A stretch of DNA of 64,000 bases from NCBI GenBank assembly GCA_035559995.1, contig DATMAM010000031.1:62001-126000 (forward strand), read 5' to 3'. A program made the position numbers and the translations under genes. The notes under the pieces were generated by a model. It worked only from the letters and a program-made list of their open reading frames with translations. It was not told the origin of the DNA and did no database searches. The stretch is from DATMAM01 sp035559995 (GTDB taxonomy: Bacteria; Desulfobacterota; Binatia; UBA9968). Shown in pieces: positions 16,820-25,017 of the stretch (position 1 is its first letter; each line of letters opens with the position of its first letter).

Positions 16820-17405
16820 CAATCCCTCCCACATGCCGCCGATACTCTTCCGGCGTGTCGATATCGATCAGCACGCCCGCGTCGGCGGTCTCGATCTCCA
16901 ACATATCCGCCCGATGAGCGCGCACCACCGGTTTGGCGCCGAGATCCAGCGGCGCGGCGAGCAGTTCCGGAAAAAGGCGGCTCGAGAAGAGCACCGGATG
17001 CCCGCGCCGGCCGCGGTGCGTGGGGACCACGATCAGCTTGCCCGACTCGCGGAAGCGCCGGACCATCTCGCCCACGATCTCGGGCTTGACGAACGGATGG
17101 TCGACGAGATGAACGATGATCGCCTCCACCGGAGCGCCAGCGAGGCTGCGGATCGCAGCCTGCAGGGACGAAAGCTGCCCCTTCTTGTAGTCCTCGTTGA
17201 CGACGATGTCGACGGGCAGGCAGGCGATCGCGGCGCGAATCTCGTCGGCGTGGCGGCCGAGAACGACCAGCGTTTTGTCGACCGCCGTCTGTCGGAGCGT
17301 ACCGATGATCCTCTCGATAAAGGTTTGGCCGTCGACCCGGAGAAGCGCCTTGGGGCTTCCCATCCGACTCGATTCGCCCGCGGAAAGGATGACAGCGACT
17401 ATCAT
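16806..17405 (-). CDS. MocA-like molybdenum-cofactor nucleotidyltransferase
   Basis: 199 residues from the ATG at 17405. V-I-L-S-A-G-E-S-S-R-M-G-S-P-K-A-L-L is the NTP-transferase loop of the MobA/MocA family, and V-D-H-P-F-V-K-P is the metal-binding region. MocA proteins cytidylate molybdopterin for xanthine-dehydrogenase-family hydroxylases. It follows the ABC ATPase by 104 bases and overlaps the next gene. No molybdoenzyme lies in the window. A different small nucleotidyl- or guanylyltransferase role is possible. Confidence 0.8.
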   Translation of the reverse strand: MIVAVILSAGESSRMGSPKALLRVDGQTFIERIIGTLRQTAVDKTLVVLGRHADEIRAAIACLPVDIVVNEDYKKGQLSSLQAAIRSLAGAPVEAIIVHLVDHPFVKPEIVGEMVRRFRESGKLIVVPTHRGRRGHPVLFSSRLFPELLAAPLDLGAKPVVRAHRADMLEIETADAGVLIDIDTPEEYRRHVGGIDGEG

Positions 17406-17509
17406 GGAGCCGGCGGAAATTTCCTGCCGTGGCGTACCGGCGCGCTCCAAAGCTTGATCCCTGCGGCAGGTGAAAGCGGACGGCTCGGCAAGGCCGGCGC
17501 CGGCGGCCG

Positions 17510-18646
17510 CTATTCGTCCGCGAGCCTCGGCGCCGAGCCGTCGGCGCGCTCCGCATGGAGCGCCAGGCAATCCGACGGCGGTAGCTCGACCCAAACGGTC
17601 TCACCGCGCCGCAGATCGAGCGCATGGGGCTGGTGCGTCTGCAGAACAGCCTTGCCCAGGTCGATCGTGCAGTCGAGGTATTCGCCCAGGAACATGGCTG
17701 TCGCGACCTTTCCCTCGATCAGGTTTCGCCGATCGGCGGGGCGCGTTCTGTGGACGACGACGCTTTCCGGACGAATGACGACGACGACGGCCGCTCCCGG
17801 CCCGAGCTCGTTCATGACGCCGCAGCTGATCTCGCCGACTTCGGTGCGTACCAGGCCGAGGCCTTCGCCCTGCAGTTTTTCGAGCTTCCCGAACAGCTGG
17901 TTCGTCGAGCCGATGAACTGCGCGACGAACTGGGTTTTGGGATGAAGGTAAATGTCGCGCGGCGCTCCTTCCTGCACGATGACTCCGGCGCTCATGACCG
18001 CGATCACGTTCGACATCGACAGCGCCTCGATCTGATCGTGGGTCACGTAAAGCGTCGTGATCCGCAGCCGCCGCTGCAGCTCTCTGAGCTCGACGCGCAT
18101 CCTCTCGCGGAGCTTGGCGTCGAGGTTGCTCAGCGGCTCGTCCAAAAGGAGCACCTTCGGCTCCCGCACCAGGGCCCGCGCGAGCGCGAGCCGCTGCTGC
18201 TGCCCGCCGGAGAGCTGGGTTGCCATGCGCTCCTCGAGCTGCCCCAACTCCACCTGCTCGAGCGCGCTGCGGACTTTTTGCCGGATCTGCTCGTTACTGA
18301 GCTTCTGTTTGCCGACCCGCAAAGGAAAGGCGACATTCTCAAAAACCGTCAGATGCGGCCAGATCGCGTAACTCTGGAACACCATCCCGATCGGCCGCCG
18401 ATACGCCGGCACGAAGGCGCCGGTCAAGGAAGAAAAAACCTTCTGTCCGGCAACTTCGATTTCGCCCGCGTCGGGCTTCTCCAGCCCCGCGATGCATCGC
18501 AAGGTCGTGGTCTTGCCGCACCCGGAAGGCCCGAGCAGCGTGTAAAACCGGCCCTCTTCGACGTCGAAAGAGATGCTGTCGACAGCCCGCACCGCGCTCG
18601 AGCGGCGGTCCGAAAACGTCTTGACGAGTCCTCGAATCTGGATCAA
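17510..18646 (-). CDS. ABC importer ATP-binding subunit (PotA/AfuC type)
   Basis: 378 residues starting at a TTG (18646) with GGGAG upstream; no ATG fits the conserved N-terminus (I-Q-I-R-G-L-V-K-T-F). Walker A is L-G-P-S-G-C-G-K-T-T, signature L-S-G-G-Q-Q-Q-R, Walker B L-L-L-D-E-P-L-S-N-L-D, then the switch His in V-T-H-D-Q. Residues 240-378 form TOBE domains. It powers import of iron-, polyamine- or related substrates. It is 17 bases after the permease gene and completes an importer with it and the four upstream binding proteins. Confidence 0.93.
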   Translation of the reverse strand: MIQIRGLVKTFSDRRSSAVRAVDSISFDVEEGRFYTLLGPSGCGKTTTLRCIAGLEKPDAGEIEVAGQKVFSSLTGAFVPAYRRPIGMVFQSYAIWPHLTVFENVAFPLRVGKQKLSNEQIRQKVRSALEQVELGQLEERMATQLSGGQQQRLALARALVREPKVLLLDEPLSNLDAKLRERMRVELRELQRRLRITTLYVTHDQIEALSMSNVIAVMSAGVIVQEGAPRDIYLHPKTQFVAQFIGSTNQLFGKLEKLQGEGLGLVRTEVGEISCGVMNELGPGAAVVVVIRPESVVVHRTRPADRRNLIEGKVATAMFLGEYLDCTIDLGKAVLQTHQPHALDLRRGETVWVELPPSDCLALHAERADGSAPRLADE

Positions 18647-18663
18647 GGCCTGCTCCCGTTCCG

Positions 18664-20394
18664 TCAGGTCTGGATCCCGACCCGGCCGGAGACCTTGTAA
18701 AAAACCGTCACGATCAGCAGCAGCGTCAGAATCATCAAAATCCCGATGGCGGCGACGATCGTGACCTGTCCCTGCTCGAACATGTTAAAGAGGAGAATCG
18801 ATAGCACCCGGCTCTCCCCGGTCGCGAGAAGCACCGAGGTCGAGAACTCGCGGAACGAGACGATGCAGATGTAGATCCAGCCCGCGACAAAGCCGGGCCT
18901 CAGCAAGGGCAGCGTCACGCGCTTGAACGTCTCCCACCACGACGCGCCGGACGCCGCCGCGGCCTCTTCCAATTCGCTATGGATTTGTAGAATCGATCCC
19001 GAGGAAGCGCGCATGCCGTACGGAATATACCTCGTCACGTAGGCGATGAGCAAAACCCATATCGTCCCGTAGATGGGAAGCGGGAAGGCAACATAGAAAA
19101 GGATCAGCGCCATGCCGAGCACGATGCCGGGTATGGTGATCGGAACGAAGGCGAGAAAATCCAACATCCAGGAACCCGGAAGCCGGCTTTTGTAAACGAT
19201 CCAGGCGATGATGGAGGTGAGCACCATGCCGACCGTCGCGGTGAGGAACGCAAGAATGATGCTGTTCCACATCGCATCCCAGAAGGGCCGGAAACTCCAC
19301 AAGTAGCGGTAATTGTCCAAGCTCAGCTTTTGCAGCGCGTCCCAGCTCGGGGTTGCGAAAAACGGCAGAAACGACGCCCAGACCATGACCAAAAACGGCA
19401 GCAGCACGACGCCGACAAAGTAGATCACGAGAAAAGCGAACCCGACCCAGCGCCAGGGACCGAGATCGAACTGACGCGGCCTGAAGGCCTTGCCCGTAAC
19501 CGTTTGGAATCGCTTGCCCTCGCGCGTCGACCTCGTATAAAGCCACACTCCGAGCGCGCTCAGCAGGAGAAGGCCGACCGCGAGCGCCGCGCCGCGGCCG
19601 TAGTCGGGAGGGTATTCGTTAAAGGCGAGATAGATCTCGCTGGTATAAACGTAGATGCGCGCCGGAATCCCGATGAGCGCCGGCGTCTCGAAGGACTCCA
19701 ACGTGCGCACAAAAAGAATCAAAAGCACGGAAGCCGTCGTCGGCATCAGCAAGCGCAGCGTGACCCGGCGGAGCGTCTGCCAGGTGTTGGCCCCGGACAT
19801 CATGGCGGATTCTTCCAGCGCCGGGTCCATCGACTTGAAAGCTGCGACCATCATGAGGAACGCAAGCGGCACCTGACCGACCGAGTGCACCCAGATCATG
19901 CCCGGCAAGCTAAAAACATTAAACGGCGGCGAATCCCAGCCGAACAGGTACATGAGCGCCACGTTCACGTAGCCGAACTTCGGGCTCAGAAGAAAAATCC
20001 ACGCAATCGATTCCAGCACGCCGGGCAAGATCAAAGGGATCACGGCGATGGGGACAAAGATCACGCGCATCGGCGTGTTCGTGCGCTCTACGAGCCACGC
20101 CAGGATCGCTGCCAGAATGAGAGTCAAAGCGGACGAACCCGCGGCGAAGATCAGCGAGTTCACGAACGTGGAGTACGTGTACTCGCTGGCGTACGCGGCC
20201 TGGTAGTTTTTGAGCGTGAAGACGAATTCCCGCGGCGCGACTTCAGCCTGAAAGCTGCCGAGAAAGAGCATGAAAAGCGGCATCACGGCGAGATACGCGA
20301 GCACCGCGGCTCCCACCAGCGGCACGAGCAAGGCGGGGTCGCGCAGTCGGGGCACGGCCTCTCTCATGGTTCTCGTCAGCGCAATCGTGGACAT
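18664..20394 (-). CDS. Fused two-domain ABC permease (Fe3+/AfuB-like)
   Basis: 576 residues with about twelve transmembrane helices arranged as two permease halves, so one chain makes the whole channel. Each half has an EAA loop for the ATPase: E-E-S-A-M-M-S-G-A-N-T-W-Q-T-L near residue 205 and E-E-A-A-A-A-S-G-A-S-W-W-E-T-F near residue 480. This fused layout is usual for FbpB/AfuB-type iron permeases and relatives. AGGAAG precedes the ATG at 20394. It follows the fourth binding-protein gene by 51 bases. Confidence 0.93.
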   Translation of the reverse strand: MSTIALTRTMREAVPRLRDPALLVPLVGAAVLAYLAVMPLFMLFLGSFQAEVAPREFVFTLKNYQAAYASEYTYSTFVNSLIFAAGSSALTLILAAILAWLVERTNTPMRVIFVPIAVIPLILPGVLESIAWIFLLSPKFGYVNVALMYLFGWDSPPFNVFSLPGMIWVHSVGQVPLAFLMMVAAFKSMDPALEESAMMSGANTWQTLRRVTLRLLMPTTASVLLILFVRTLESFETPALIGIPARIYVYTSEIYLAFNEYPPDYGRGAALAVGLLLLSALGVWLYTRSTREGKRFQTVTGKAFRPRQFDLGPWRWVGFAFLVIYFVGVVLLPFLVMVWASFLPFFATPSWDALQKLSLDNYRYLWSFRPFWDAMWNSIILAFLTATVGMVLTSIIAWIVYKSRLPGSWMLDFLAFVPITIPGIVLGMALILFYVAFPLPIYGTIWVLLIAYVTRYIPYGMRASSGSILQIHSELEEAAAASGASWWETFKRVTLPLLRPGFVAGWIYICIVSFREFSTSVLLATGESRVLSILLFNMFEQGQVTIVAAIGILMILTLLLIVTVFYKVSGRVGIQT

Positions 20395-20445
20395 AAAGCT
20401 TCCTCGCCCGACAAACGTCCCCGGCGACGGGGTGGGTCTGGTTCG

Positions 20446-21465
20446 TTACCGCAGCTTAAAGATTTCCTTCCAAATCTTTTCGTACCGGGACCATTCTTTT
20501 AGATCAGCCGTTCCCAGAGCGTAAATCTTCTCGGGCCTGGTCTTTTCCACCGGTTGCACGCGCGGATGGGCCGCCGTTCGCCCGCCTTCGGCATAGGCCT
20601 TCTGTCCCTCCTCGCTTGCGACCCAGCGGAAGAAGAGCCATGCGGTGTTCGGGTGGGGCGCGTCTTTGAAGGCCGCGGTTGCCTGGATGGTGGCCACGCC
20701 TTCGGTGAGGAAGTAATTGACCGGCGCGCCTTTTTTGATCCTGGGCGGGAAGTGATGCGAGTAGCACGTGAAACAGGCGGCGCCCTGACCGGCGACGAGA
20801 AGCTCGGCCAGATCCGAATGGCCCCTGTGAAATTCCACGTTGTTGGCGGCGATTTTCCGCAAGAGCGCGATCGCCTTCTCGTCGTCTTTGTATTTGTGCC
20901 GCGCCAGCCCGATGAGGACTTCCACGTCGCGAGGCTCGCCCATGAGCTTTCCCTTCCACTTGGGATCGGCGAAATCTTCAAAGCCCTTGGGCTCGTCGCC
21001 CTTTTTCACGAGGTTGGTATTCCACGCGCCGATAAAAAAGATCATATCGGTCGCCAGCCAGTACGACCCCTTGAGACTGGCCGGATAGTCGGCCGCCTCG
21101 GGCGGAAGCTTCTCCAGGACGAGCTTCTGCTCGTAAATTTGCATGACGTTCTCGATCGACCCCTGAAAAATATCGCCAATCGTTCTGCCGCCGCGCGCTT
21201 CGGCAATGGCGCGGGCGGCGAGCTTATCGGCAGTGGCGTCGACATGGTTCACTTTGATTCCAGGGAATCGCTTCTCGAACACCGGAAGAATTCTGGACGC
21301 GTTCACCTGCGCCAGCGTGCCGTAAAAATTGAGCGTGCCGCCCTCCTTCAAGGCCTGTTTGTACACCTCGTCGATGGTCTGGGCACCCGCCGGCGCAAAG
21401 CACAAACCCGACGACAACCCGAGCACAAGCCTCGCGACAAGAGACGCTCGCAACCGCGCTTTCAT
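20446..21465 (-). CDS. Tandem extracellular solute-binding protein 1 (two-Cys type)
   Basis: 339 residues: a signal peptide ending A-G-A-Q, then a mature type-2 periplasmic-binding domain of the Fe3+/AfuA-like family. Landmarks shared with the three neighbours are T-I-D-E-V-Y-K-Q-A, F-E-K-R-F-P-G, N-H-V-D-A-T, A-W-N-T-N-L-V-K-K and the C-terminal W-K-E-I-F-K-L-R. C231-F-T-C234-Y-S-H237-H238 sits where relatives have a Tyr/His hinge segment. In place of the C-Y-C of paralogs 3 and 4 it has N-F-Y-G. An AGGAGG site precedes the ATG. It is closest to the permease gene, so it may be the original receptor. Confidence 0.9.
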   Translation of the reverse strand: MKARLRASLVARLVLGLSSGLCFAPAGAQTIDEVYKQALKEGGTLNFYGTLAQVNASRILPVFEKRFPGIKVNHVDATADKLAARAIAEARGGRTIGDIFQGSIENVMQIYEQKLVLEKLPPEAADYPASLKGSYWLATDMIFFIGAWNTNLVKKGDEPKGFEDFADPKWKGKLMGEPRDVEVLIGLARHKYKDDEKAIALLRKIAANNVEFHRGHSDLAELLVAGQGAACFTCYSHHFPPRIKKGAPVNYFLTEGVATIQATAAFKDAPHPNTAWLFFRWVASEEGQKAYAEGGRTAAHPRVQPVEKTRPEKIYALGTADLKEWSRYEKIWKEIFKLR

Positions 21466-21484
21466 GGCCTACCTCCTCGATGAC

Positions 21485-21501
21485 GGTGCCGGGATTTGAA
21501 C
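21485..21501 (-). other. tRNA 3'-end-like scar in the gap between binding-protein genes
   Basis: On the minus strand the 17 bases read GTTCAAATCCCGGCACC, matching the T-loop and 3' acceptor side of many tRNAs. The 5' side of the T-stem does not pair with it and no other tRNA arm is present, so this is not a tRNA gene. It may be a relic of integration or duplication, or chance. Confidence 0.25.
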
Positions 21502-21545
21502 GGTTTCCCTTCTGGGCGGGGGCGCGGACGGAGAACGCGCGCCCG

Positions 21546-22562
21546 CTAACGCAACTTGAAAATTTCCTTCCACATCTTTTCGTACTTCGGGTACTCCTTG
21601 ATGTCCGCGGCGCTGATCGGATAGATTTTCTCGGTGCGCGTCTTCTCGACAGGCTCCACCTTGGGATGCGCCGGCGTGCGCCCGCCCATCGCCATGACTT
21701 TTTGTCCCTCCAGGCTCGCGACCCAGCGAGCAAACAACAGCGCCGAATTGGGATGGGGAGCGTTTTTGAAAACCGCCGTCGCATTGATGGAGGCGATTCC
21801 CTCGGTGAGCATGTAGTTGAGCGGCGCGCCCTTCTTGATTCTTGCCGGATAATGATGCGAGTAGCAGGTAATGCACGCCGCCGCCTGCCCCGCCACCAGC
21901 AGCTCCGCGAGCTGGGAATGACCCTTGTGAAATTCAACATTATTGGCGGCGATCTTCTTCAGCAGGGCCACGGCCTTCTCGTCGCTCTTGAACTTGTATT
22001 TCGCCAAGCCCATCAAAAGCTCCAGGTCCCTGGGTTCGGCAATCAGCCGTCCCTTCCATCGCGGGTCCGCGAAGTCGTCGAACTCTTTGGGCTCCTCCTC
22101 TTTCTTGACCAAGTTCGTGTTCCACGCGGCGATGATGAACTGGAGATCGGAAGCGGTCCAAAAGGGGCCTTTCATACCCTCCGGATAAGCCGCAGCTTCC
22201 GGCACCGGCTTTTCGAGAAGAAGTCCCTGCTGATGGACCTGCACGACATTCTCCAACGGGATCTGCAAAACGTCGCCGAGCACTTTACCGCCGCGCGCTT
22301 CCGCCACCGCGCGCGCCACCAGCTTGTCGGAGGTGGCGTCGACGTGATTGATCTTCATCCCGGGAAATCGTTTTTCGAACACCGGCAGGATCTTCTCGGC
22401 GTTGATTTGCGCCAGAGTGCCGTAAAAATTGATCGTGCCCCCTTCTTTCAAGGCCTGCTTGTAGACCTCATCGATCGTCTGGGCGCCTGCCTGCGCCCGG
22501 CATAAAAGAATCAGGCCTCCGACGGCGATACTCCAAAGAAAACCAAACTTTTGCCTATTCAC
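21546..22562 (-). CDS. Tandem extracellular solute-binding protein 2 (two-Cys type)
   Basis: 338 residues, starting at a GTG (22562) with AGGAGG six bases upstream. The signal peptide ends A-G-A-Q; the mature protein has only the two Cys of C-I-T-C-Y-S-H-H. It shares N-F-Y-G-T-L-A-Q-I-N-A with paralog 1, against C-Y-C in paralogs 3 and 4. Ligand-facing stretches differ most: L-E-N-V-V-Q-V-H-Q-Q-G-L here against I-E-N-V-M-Q-I-Y-E-Q-K-L in paralog 1, which suggests a changed specificity. There are 80 bases between this gene and paralog 1, containing no obvious terminator. Confidence 0.9.
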   Translation of the reverse strand: MNRQKFGFLWSIAVGGLILLCRAQAGAQTIDEVYKQALKEGGTINFYGTLAQINAEKILPVFEKRFPGMKINHVDATSDKLVARAVAEARGGKVLGDVLQIPLENVVQVHQQGLLLEKPVPEAAAYPEGMKGPFWTASDLQFIIAAWNTNLVKKEEEPKEFDDFADPRWKGRLIAEPRDLELLMGLAKYKFKSDEKAVALLKKIAANNVEFHKGHSQLAELLVAGQAAACITCYSHHYPARIKKGAPLNYMLTEGIASINATAVFKNAPHPNSALLFARWVASLEGQKVMAMGGRTPAHPKVEPVEKTRTEKIYPISAADIKEYPKYEKMWKEIFKLR

Positions 22563-22639
22563 GCACGCCTCCTTGCTGCGAGTCTTGTCTGAACATTAGC
22601 CAAAATAGACGGGGAACACCATCGTCGAGACCGGACGGG

Positions 22640-23635
22640 TCACCTGAGCTTGAAGATCTCTTTCCACATCTTTTCGTACTTGGAAAACTGCCTGATGTCA
22701 TCGGGGCCGATCGCGTAGATCACCTTTGGCCGGATGTTCTCTGTGGGCTCGACCTTGGGATGCGCCGGAGTTCTGCCGCCGAGCGCGTAAACTCGCTGTC
22801 CTTCTTCGCTCGCGGCCCAGCGGATGAACAGCCACGCCGCGTTCGGATGGGGAGCCCCTTTGGGAAGCGCCGTGGGTTGGGTGGTGCCGACTCCTTCCGT
22901 GAGAAAATAATTGAGCGGCGCGCCCTGTTTTATCCGGCCGGGAAAATGGTGCGAGTAACAGGTGAAGCACGCGGCTCCCTGGCCGGCGACGAGCAGCTCA
23001 GCGAGCGGCGAGTGACCCTTGTGAAACTCCACGTTGTTGGCGGCGATCTTGGTCAGGATCGCGCGCGCCTTCTCGAGGCTTTTGTGCTTGTGCATCAACG
23101 CGATCAGCAGTTCCGCGTCCCGCGGCTCCGCGATCAGCCGGCCTTTCCATCGGGGATCGGCAAAATCGTCAAAAGCCTTCGGCTCTTCTTCTTTCTTCAC
23201 GAGATTGGTGTTCCATGCCCCGATGAAAAAGATCATGTTGTTTGCCAGCCAGTACGAACCCTTCAGATTCGCCGGATACTCGGCGGCTTCCGGCGGCAGT
23301 TTTTCCTCCACGAGCCCCTGCTCGTAGAGCCGCACGAGATTCTCCATCGCCATTTGAAAGACATCGGCAAACACCTTGCCTCCGCGGGACTCGCTGATCG
23401 CCCGCGCCGCAAGCTGATCGGCCGTAGCGTCCACGTGGTTGATCTTGACGCCGGGGAAGCGCTTTTCAAACGCCGGGAAAATCTTCTGCGCGTTGATCTG
23501 CGCGAGCGTACAGTAACAATTCAAAACGCCCTCTTCCTTGGCCTTCTTGTAAACGTCCTCCAGGGTTTCGCCGCCGGCAAGCTGCCGGCCCAGCAAAAAA
23601 ATGCCCAGAGCAAGAGCGAACAGCGATCGTCGCAT
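22640..23635 (-). CDS. Tandem extracellular solute-binding protein 3 (four-Cys type)
   Basis: 331 residues from an ATG at 23635 with GGGAGG upstream; signal peptide about residues 1-22. The mature N-terminus carries C40-Y-C42 (V-L-N-C-Y-C-T-L-A-Q) and the later C-F-T-C-Y-S-H-H, giving four Cys in total, enough for two disulfides or a Cys/His metal site. It has M-H-K-H-K-S-L-E-K in common with paralog 4, where paralogs 1 and 2 have Lys/Tyr-rich stretches followed by D-E-K-A. It follows paralog 4 by 35 bases. Confidence 0.9.
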   Translation of the reverse strand: MRRSLFALALGIFLLGRQLAGGETLEDVYKKAKEEGVLNCYCTLAQINAQKIFPAFEKRFPGVKINHVDATADQLAARAISESRGGKVFADVFQMAMENLVRLYEQGLVEEKLPPEAAEYPANLKGSYWLANNMIFFIGAWNTNLVKKEEEPKAFDDFADPRWKGRLIAEPRDAELLIALMHKHKSLEKARAILTKIAANNVEFHKGHSPLAELLVAGQGAACFTCYSHHFPGRIKQGAPLNYFLTEGVGTTQPTALPKGAPHPNAAWLFIRWAASEEGQRVYALGGRTPAHPKVEPTENIRPKVIYAIGPDDIRQFSKYEKMWKEIFKLR

Positions 23636-23670
23636 CGTATCCTCCCGATCACTCCAAGCGCGCGGGCGAT

Positions 23671-24693
23671 TTAGCGGAGCTTGAAGATGTCCTTCCAGAT
23701 CTTCTGGTACTTGGCAAATTCTTTAATATCGCTCGCGCCGACCGCATACAGCGTCTTCGGACGAATCGGCTCCGTCGGCTCGACCTTGGGGTGAGCCGGC
23801 GTCCGCCCGCCCATCGCAAACACCTTTGCGCCCTCCTCGCTGGACGCCCACCGGGTGTAGAGCAACGCCGTGTTCGGGTGCGGCGCGCCTTTTACCATCG
23901 AAAGGGCAATGATCGTCCCAATCCCCTCCGTGAGAAAATACCCGACGGGCGCGCCTTGCTTTATCCGCGGAGGATAGTGGTGCGAATAGCACGTAAAGCA
24001 CGCGGCTCCCTGGCCGGCGACCAGAAACTCCGCCAGCTCCGAGTGGCCTTTGTGAAATTCGACCTTGTTCAGGGCGATTTTTCTGAGGATCTCAATCGCC
24101 TTTTCCAGGCTCTTGTGCTTGTGCATCAGCCCGATCAGGATTTCGGCGTCCCTGGGCTCGGCGATCAGGCGGCCGTTCCATCTCGGGTCGGCAAAGTCAT
24201 CAAAGGCTTTCGGCTCCTCGGCCTTTTTGACGAGGTTCGTATTCCATGCGCCGACAAAGATGGTGATATTGTTGGCGATCCAGTACGGACCCTTTAGATT
24301 CGCCGGATACTCCGCCGCCTCGGGAGGAAGTTTTTCCAAGACCAGGCCCTGCTCATAGAGCGGCACGATATTTTCCAGCCCGACCTGGATCACGTCCGCG
24401 ATCACCCTGCCGCCGCGAGCTTCGGTCATCGCGCGAACGGCGAGCTTGTCCGCCGTCGCGTCCACGTGATTAATCCTGATCCCCGGGAATCGCTTTTCGA
24501 AAACGGGGAAAATCTTTTGCGCGTTAACCTGCGCGATCGAACAGTAGCAATTTAGCACTCCGTCTTCTTTCAACGCCTGCTTGTAGACCTCGTCGATCGT
24601 TTGACCCGCCGCGATCGAGCGCGAGAGCAGGAGCGCCAAACTAGCAATCCAGGCTAAAGCCATGGCCCAATTCCAAGGCCTGATCCGTCTCAT
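23671..24693 (-). CDS. Tandem extracellular solute-binding protein 4 (four-Cys type), first gene of the array
   Basis: 340 residues from the ATG at 24693, chosen over longer frames because AGGAGG lies five bases upstream and a clean signal peptide follows (residues 1-30, ending I-A-A-G-Q). It has C49-Y-C51 and the downstream C-F-T-C-Y-S-H-H. The motif M-H-K-H-K-S-L-E-K links it to paralog 3. As the first gene after the divergent regulatory region it should set expression of the whole array (four receptors, permease, ATPase, mocA and beyond). The true ligand is unknown; iron or iron-chelate is the family default but not proven. Confidence 0.9.
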   Translation of the reverse strand: MRRIRPWNWAMALAWIASLALLLSRSIAAGQTIDEVYKQALKEDGVLNCYCSIAQVNAQKIFPVFEKRFPGIRINHVDATADKLAVRAMTEARGGRVIADVIQVGLENIVPLYEQGLVLEKLPPEAAEYPANLKGPYWIANNITIFVGAWNTNLVKKAEEPKAFDDFADPRWNGRLIAEPRDAEILIGLMHKHKSLEKAIEILRKIALNKVEFHKGHSELAEFLVAGQGAACFTCYSHHYPPRIKQGAPVGYFLTEGIGTIIALSMVKGAPHPNTALLYTRWASSEEGAKVFAMGGRTPAHPKVEPTEPIRPKTLYAVGASDIKEFAKYQKIWKDIFKLR

Positions 24694-24859
24694 AAGGTCC
24701 TCCTTGTGTTGTTTGGGTTCCGCCTTTGTATGAGCTTCTTCAAGCTTCTCATTAGACGATTGCAACCGATTTTCCCTAAAGCTTCACGCCATTCAAACCG
24801 ACCTATCCGACCTTCACTGGCAAAAATCACGGAATGGCGGCAACTTAGAAGGGCCCCAC

Positions 24860-24899
24860 GGATCAATTCTCCCTATAATATTGATCCCTGAGGGTCAAT
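24860..24899. promoter_or_regulatory. Operator-like cluster of three alternating ATTGAYCC half-sites
   Basis: The intergenic region 24694-25017 (324 bases) separates the leftward receptor array from the rightward SDR gene. It holds GGATCAAT at 24860-24867, its exact inverse ATTGATCC at 24880-24887, and GGGTCAAT at 24892-24899, which forms a second inverted repeat with the middle site (one mismatch, 4-base centre). A TATAAT lies at 24874-24879 between the first two. On the minus strand TTGACC (24893-24898) and TATAGG (24872-24877) with 15-base spacing could form the array promoter, which a repressor bound here would block. No regulator gene is adjacent. Confidence 0.5.
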
Positions 24900-24938
24900 A
24901 GGCGCGGACGGCCGGAAAATGTCCGGCGGTTCGGGTTT

Positions 24939-24968
24939 CTTGACAGCCCGGCTTTGAGACTCTATCGT
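24939..24968 (+). promoter_or_regulatory. Candidate promoter for the SDR-amidohydrolase pair
   Basis: A consensus TTGACA at 24939-24944 is followed after 18 bases by TATCGT at 24963-24968 (or TCTATC after 16). The start codon is at 25018, giving a leader of about 40 bases with an AAGAGG ribosome site. Confidence 0.5.
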
Positions 24969-25017
24969 GAGGCCGTTTCCGATCGGCTCCACGCTGAAAC
25001 AATTTTAAGAGGCGGCC

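Noticed and set aside
21480..21510. A tRNA gene between binding-protein paralogs
   Set aside because: Only the T-loop/acceptor side is present; the T-stem does not pair and no anticodon or D arm exists. Kept only as a possible scar.
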